Positions 60,302 to 64,000 of a DNA stretch of 64,000 nucleotides are shown here, piece by piece. Both the position numbers and the translations under genes were made by a program. The stretch spans positions 45,178-109,177 of the forward strand of contig JALHCK010000002.1 in NCBI GenBank assembly GCA_022841205.1. The letters run 5' to 3'. This DNA comes from Methanomicrobiales archaeon (GTDB lineage Archaea; Halobacteriota; Methanomicrobia; Methanomicrobiales; Methanospirillaceae). Below the pieces are notes generated by a model that searched no databases, had not been told where the DNA came from, and worked only from the letters and a program-made list of their open reading frames with translations. Every line of letters begins with the position of its first letter. Positions within the stretch are counted from its first letter, which is position 1.

Positions 60302-61126
60302 TCAGGCTGCGTATCCCTCAACAAGATCCCGTGCAGTGATAATCCCGGCAAGACCAGTCTTTTTTGACAGGGGGAGCCTCCTGATATGGCGCCCGGTCAT
60401 GATCCGGGCAGCTTCATGGATGCTTATCCCGGTGGGGGCGGTGATGAGTGGAGAAGAGCAGGCTTCCGCTACAGGTGAGTCCAGTGACCGACCCTGTGCA
60501 AAGAATTTTGAAAGCAGATCGCGTTCTGTGAAGATACCGGACGGCACTCCTTTGCTGGTTATGATTACGCTACCAATCCTGGACCGCCCCATCGCCACTG
60601 CTATGTCAGACACGGTCTCCTGTTCATCCGCGGTAACTATTCGCTTCGTCATGTAATCGTCAACGACCATGGACGATTCCGGAGCATCAGGCATCTCGCG
60701 GATGAGATCTGCAGCAGTGACGATTCCGGTCATCTCGCCACATTCAAAGACAACCAGTCGTCCTTTCCTTTGGATCATGGTCCGTGCCGCCTCCCGGATT
60801 TCGGTGTCCGGACAGATGGTGATGAGTGGATAGGACATGACCTGCTCAATTAACGTCTTTTCAAGGGACAGGCCCCCTCCAATGACGGTCGAGAGCAGAT
60901 CCCGCTCGGTTACGATGGCCACCGGCCTCCCATATTTCTCAACCACGAGGCTCCCAATCCGCCGCTCTCCCATGATGCGAGCCGCTTCTTCCATGGTGGT
61001 CTCCGGATTCGTGGTGACCACATCGCGGCTCATGATATCGGTGACCTTCAGGCGGCGCTTGTACTCCTTATATGCCCGATCGACAACACTTGGGAAAGAT
61101 ATCCCTGGTTTCCGCGGTTTTACCAT
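60302..61126 (-). CDS. Four-CBS-domain protein
   Basis: A 274-residue protein of two CBS pairs: MSRDVVTTNPETTMEEAARIM (residues ~32-80), MSYPLITICPDTEIREAARTM (~95-145), YMTKRIVTADEQETVSDIAV (~158-205) and SSPLITAPTGISIHEAARIM (~222-270). No fused enzyme or DNA-binding domain, so it probably acts as a ligand sensor binding AMP/ATP or SAM and regulating a partner protein. The divergent neighbour is the CPBP protease. Confidence 0.9.
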   Translation of the reverse strand: MVKPRKPGISFPSVVDRAYKEYKRRLKVTDIMSRDVVTTNPETTMEEAARIMGERRIGSLVVEKYGRPVAIVTERDLLSTVIGGGLSLEKTLIEQVMSYPLITICPDTEIREAARTMIQRKGRLVVFECGEMTGIVTAADLIREMPDAPESSMVVDDYMTKRIVTADEQETVSDIAVAMGRSRIGSVIITSKGVPSGIFTERDLLSKFFAQGRSLDSPVAEACSSPLITAPTGISIHEAARIMTGRHIRRLPLSKKTGLAGIITARDLVEGYAA

Positions 61127-61271
61127 AAGACTTCACTCGTATTCCAGAGAAGCTGTGAATCATTTATAGCTTTCTGCAGTGCAGCACTTGTGGAAAAGAA
61201 GCATTGTGAAGGCAAAAATGCCAACATCAGGCTTTCTCCGATCCCTCTCATTTAACACCCCGGAGGCCAAA

Positions 61272-62060
61272 ATGGTGAATAAAATGCCAGAACCGCATCC
61301 AACCGGGTCGAGCCATGTTCATCCGAGGGGACCATTCCGCGGTGCACTCCTTTACTTCCTTCTCTTCTTTCTCTTTTCCATTCTAGGCGGGGTTACTGCC
61401 GCATTATTCACAAGTGAGCCGGTTCCCCTGCTGACCCTTTCCTATCTCGTTCCTGGAGTGGGAGCTGCCATTATCCTTTCCCGGATTGGTTGGTGGAAGC
61501 GGGTGGGGTTCTGCCACACCGGGCGCCGGAAAGATGTCCTGTTATATGTGCTACCTGTCATTGTCGCCATGCTTTCTCTTTTCGAAGGCATTGCGGTGAC
61601 TGGATTGGCGGATATTGCACGCTTCGCAGTATTCTCGCTCATCGTTGCATGGACCGAAGAGATATTCTTCAGGGGACTTATCCTTCAGTCACTGCTCCCG
61701 GTGGGAACACATAAAGCTGTAATCATTTCCGCACTCCTTTTCGGAATTCCCCACCTGATCAACGCAGTAGGAGGGTTGTGGGACCCCCTGTTCGTAATCG
61801 CAAACACTGTTGCTGCCTTCGGGATCGGCATCACCTTTGCAGCCCTCATCATGAGAACCGGGACGATCTGGCCGCCGATCCTGATCCATGCAATGGTGAA
61901 CTTCACCGCCCTGCTGGCCCTGGGGACTATCCTTGTGCCGGAGCAGGCACCGCTGGAGCTTTCGCTCACTATCTTTGCAGGGGTTGTCCTGGCAGGATAT
62001 GGGTGGTTCCTGTTACGGGACGTTCCACACACCACAGGATACCCGGGAGCAGTATCCTGA
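61272..62060 (+). CDS. CPBP-family intramembrane metalloprotease
   Basis: A 262-residue membrane protein with about eight helices. The catalytic motifs of the CAAX protease/bacteriocin-processing (CPBP, Abi) family are TEEIFFRGLILQSL (EExxxR, residues ~148-161), FGIPHLIN (FxxxH) and ILIHAMVNFTA (HxxxN). Homologs cleave prenylated or other membrane substrates. ATG 61272 has ggaggcc 5-6 bp upstream; earlier in-frame ATGs lack this. A stand-alone gene. Confidence 0.87.
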   Translation: MVNKMPEPHPTGSSHVHPRGPFRGALLYFLLFFLFSILGGVTAALFTSEPVPLLTLSYLVPGVGAAIILSRIGWWKRVGFCHTGRRKDVLLYVLPVIVAMLSLFEGIAVTGLADIARFAVFSLIVAWTEEIFFRGLILQSLLPVGTHKAVIISALLFGIPHLINAVGGLWDPLFVIANTVAAFGIGITFAALIMRTGTIWPPILIHAMVNFTALLALGTILVPEQAPLELSLTIFAGVVLAGYGWFLLRDVPHTTGYPGAVS

Positions 62061-62169
62061 AACCGCAACTCCGAAGCATATGTGGCTACAGGATTGAGAA
62101 AGATGGGAATTTAAGTTGAAACAACAAAATTCCAGGAAGAATGGATGCAAGAATGCGAAAAGGAAATGA

Positions 62170-62244
62170 TGCTGCTATGGGGATTCGAACCCCAGTCGCG
62201 GGCGTGAGAGGCCCGCATGATTGGCCGGACTACACTATAGCAGC
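62170..62244 (-). tRNA. tRNA-Glu(CTC)
   Basis: A 75-nt cloverleaf on the minus strand: acceptor GCTGCTA with TAGCAGC and discriminator A. The anticodon stem CGGGC/GCCCG encloses CTCTCAC (anticodon CTC), and the T-arm has GGTTCGAATCC. The D-arm segment gtgtagtccggccaatcat is typical of glutamate tRNA. No intron; CCA not encoded. Confidence 0.95.
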
Positions 62245-62445
62245 AGGCGCTCTACATATTCGTAATAGCTGCACATAAATCTGTTGTTTTTTGGTCCTAT
62301 CATCGAGAAATCTGCCCCGGTGTTACCGTTTCGGATGTTCGGGCCACAACCCCGAAAACCACACCGGGCAGGACAGCTCCGGCGGCAGAAGACCTGGCCG
62401 GCAACGATAAGTTAGTATTTCTCCCTGCACTATAGGATAAGAACA

Positions 62446-63558
62446 ATGGCAGGCCTTGAGGACGAGATCCGGGATCTTGAAGAAGAGCTCCAGCGGACGC
62501 CTTACAACAAGGCCACGGCAAAACATATCGGACGGATCAAGGCGAAAATTGCCCGGATGAAGGACGAGGCCGTTGCCCGTGCCATGCGATCCGCTGGCGG
62601 TGGAGATGGGTACTCGGTCAGGAAATCGGGTGATGCAACGGTAGTACTGGTCGGGTTTCCCTCGACGGGGAAGAGTACCCTCTTGAATATTCTGACCGGT
62701 ACGGATAGTGAAGTGGGAGAGTATGCCTTCACCACCCTGACTGTCGTTCCGGGTGCCCTGGAGCATAAGGGAGCAAAGATCCAGATCCTCGATATACCGG
62801 GGCTGGTAGCCGGGGCAGCGATGGGAAAGGGCCGGGGAAAGGAGGTCATCGGAGTCGTGAGGGGGGCTGACATGATCGTCATGCTGGTCGACGTCTTCAA
62901 CTCATCGCATGTCGATGTGCTGATGAAAGAACTATACGATGCCGGGATCAGGATCAACAAGGCGAAACCTGATATCACCATAAAGAAGACTTCTCACGGA
63001 GGTATCAGGGTTAATTCTGTAGGGACACTCGATCTTGATGTTGATGAGATCCGGTCCATTTTTGCCGAAAACAAGATGATGAACGCCGATATCCTGATCC
63101 GTGGGAATGCGACCCAGGACGAGGTGATCGATGCAATGCTTGGCAACCGCGTCTACATTCCGGCCATTATCGTCGTCAACAAGGTCGACCTCATCGAAGA
63201 GAGCCAGAAAGATGAAATCGTTTCCGATCTCAAAGACCGGTTCTCTCTCGATCCGGTGATGATCTCTGCCCACACCGGATTCAATACCGGGAAGCTCAAG
63301 GACCGGATCTACGACACCCTGGGGTTCATGCGGGTATATCTCAAACCCCGTAGCGAGGCTGCCGATCTCGAAGAGCCGCTCATCGTCCGGAGAGGTAGCA
63401 CCATCGAGGATATCTGCAGGAAACTCCACCGGGACTTTGTCGAGCGGTTCCGGTATGCCCGGATCTGGGGACATTCGGTAAAGCACCCGGGGCAGCGGGT
63501 AGGGCTCCCGCACCACGTGAAAGAAGGAGACCTTGTCACCATCATCATCGAGCATTAG
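62446..63558 (+). CDS. DRG-type GTP-binding protein (Obg/Rbg family)
   Basis: A 370-residue GTPase. N-terminal coiled region (LEDEIRDLEEELQRTPYNKA), G1 VLVGFPSTGKSTLLN (~67-81), G3 ILDIPGLV, G4 VVNKVD with the SAHTG-like G5, and a C-terminal TGS domain (~290-370, containing RRGSTIEDICRKLHRDF and GDLVTIIIEH). Archaeal/eukaryotic DRG proteins associate with translating ribosomes. Spacing to the tRNA-Glu gene on the other strand is 200 bp, no other feature seen. Confidence 0.93.
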   Translation: MAGLEDEIRDLEEELQRTPYNKATAKHIGRIKAKIARMKDEAVARAMRSAGGGDGYSVRKSGDATVVLVGFPSTGKSTLLNILTGTDSEVGEYAFTTLTVVPGALEHKGAKIQILDIPGLVAGAAMGKGRGKEVIGVVRGADMIVMLVDVFNSSHVDVLMKELYDAGIRINKAKPDITIKKTSHGGIRVNSVGTLDLDVDEIRSIFAENKMMNADILIRGNATQDEVIDAMLGNRVYIPAIIVVNKVDLIEESQKDEIVSDLKDRFSLDPVMISAHTGFNTGKLKDRIYDTLGFMRVYLKPRSEAADLEEPLIVRRGSTIEDICRKLHRDFVERFRYARIWGHSVKHPGQRVGLPHHVKEGDLVTIIIEH

Positions 63559-63757
63559 GGACCGTCCCATACCAGTCCAGCAGGTACCTGTCAGAGGATG
63601 TGTCCTTTAAGCGGCCGTTGATGGGTGATGACAGAAAATCTTATCATGCTTTATGAGATTGTCCTTGTGCGCCGCATCTCTATCCCGGTATACCCTCAGC
63701 ACACATCATGGAGTATATTGGATCCACATGAAGGGCCTCCATCAGATGTATCCGTTT

Positions 63758-64000
63758 TCAGATTGGGGCATTTTCAGGAGAGGATGTACGAGCTTTCATG
63801 GGCTCTTTTAACACATCCATGATAACCTGCCAGGGAGCATCTGTCTTTATCCCTCTCCCTGAATAATGAGTCCGACCTGCCCGGTATCCCGCATCTACGA
63901 TGCCAGCGATAACCTCGCCAATGGGCCGGGGTGAGATCCTGGCCCGCTTTGCAAGAAGATGGTAGTCGTAAAACGATGATGTGGGCAGTTCTTCCTTGAG
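63758..64000 (-). CDS. trm1: C-terminal end of tRNA (guanine(26)-N2)-dimethyltransferase Trm1 (5' part outside window)
   Basis: On the minus strand an open frame runs in from the right edge to TGA at 63758-63760, giving ~80 residues. The sequence SFYDYHLLAKRARISPRP, VIAGIVDAGYRAGRTHYSG, and GIKTDAPWQVIMDVL is the conserved C-terminal domain of Trm1, which makes N2,N2-dimethylguanosine at position 26 of tRNAs. Active-site motifs would lie further upstream, outside the window. Confidence 0.85.
   Translation of the reverse strand, partial: LKEELPTSSFYDYHLLAKRARISPRPIGEVIAGIVDAGYRAGRTHYSGRGIKTDAPWQVIMDVLKEPMKARTSSPENAPI

Noticed and set aside
63625..63822. A 65-codon + strand frame at the right end
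   Set aside because: It overlaps the conserved C-terminus of Trm1 on the minus strand and has no recognised family.
1..64000. CRISPR arrays, insertion sequences, integrases, phage genes
   Set aside because: No regularly spaced repeats beyond the 72-bp coding repeat, and no transposase, integrase or Cas protein was seen on either strand.

Overview
This 64 kb window comes from a euryarchaeal methanogen, most likely of the order Methanomicrobiales. The case rests on archaeal-only genes: PCNA, DNA primase large subunit, Alba, ribosomal protein S17e, MBF1, proteasome-activating nucleotidases, RNase P RNA, archaeosine enzymes and 3-dehydroquinate synthase II. CobY, HypC, MoaA and a tungstate/molybdate transporter add a methanogen flavour. 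The order is an inference from protein character; no methanogenesis core gene is present. Genes are dense, of moderate-high GC, with frequent ATGA overlaps and many probable leaderless starts.

Layout. 0-6.4 kb: end of a PKD surface protein carrying a 72-bp tandem repeat, FKBP isomerase, CYTH protein, phosphoesterase plus B12/radical SAM pair, lipoprotein, aconitase-X small subunit, first PAN ATPase. 6.4-12.1 kb: tungstate/molybdate ABC operon, NapA-type antiporter, second PAN ATPase divergent from MBF1. 12.1-21.4 kb: a nearly complete aromatic amino acid block: two ADTH synthase paralogs, aroB', tyrA, pheA, aroA, an aroK-aroE fusion and aroC in one overlapping operon, with aroD convergent. 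It is preceded by a 15-codon aromatic-rich leader ORF and a possible attenuator. 21.4-29.8 kb: U32 protein, TIM, XRE-CBS regulator, RNase P RNA, AMMECR1, tgtA-arcS. 29.8-41.3 kb: transhydrogenase operon, zinc uptake operon with its own DtxR-type regulator, M20 peptidase, MoaA/RlmE, PCNA/PriL. 41.3-45.5 kb: ThiN, S17e, dapA-dapB-ferredoxin-asd, Alba. 45.5-54.6 kb: secreted protein, DUF373, coiled-coil protein, ftsZ with an upstream ribbon-helix-helix gene, cobalamin genes, ornithine cyclodeaminase, RaSEA. 54.6-64 kb: surface proteins, two tRNAs, phosphoesterase, orphan amino acid-binding lipoprotein, HypC, CBS protein, CPBP protease, DRG GTPase and the end of Trm1.

Connections. Aspartate semialdehyde made by Asd feeds both lysine synthesis (DapA/DapB) and, through ADTH synthase, the aromatic operon. 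TgtA, ArcS and RaSEA together cover the late steps of archaeosine formation. The most notable regulatory structures are the aro leader/attenuator (12138-12319) and a 22-bp-phased array of CAGACAAT-type sites (50375-50426) ahead of the small RHH regulator and ftsZ. I see no insertion sequence, prophage or CRISPR array; this is largely core chromosome.
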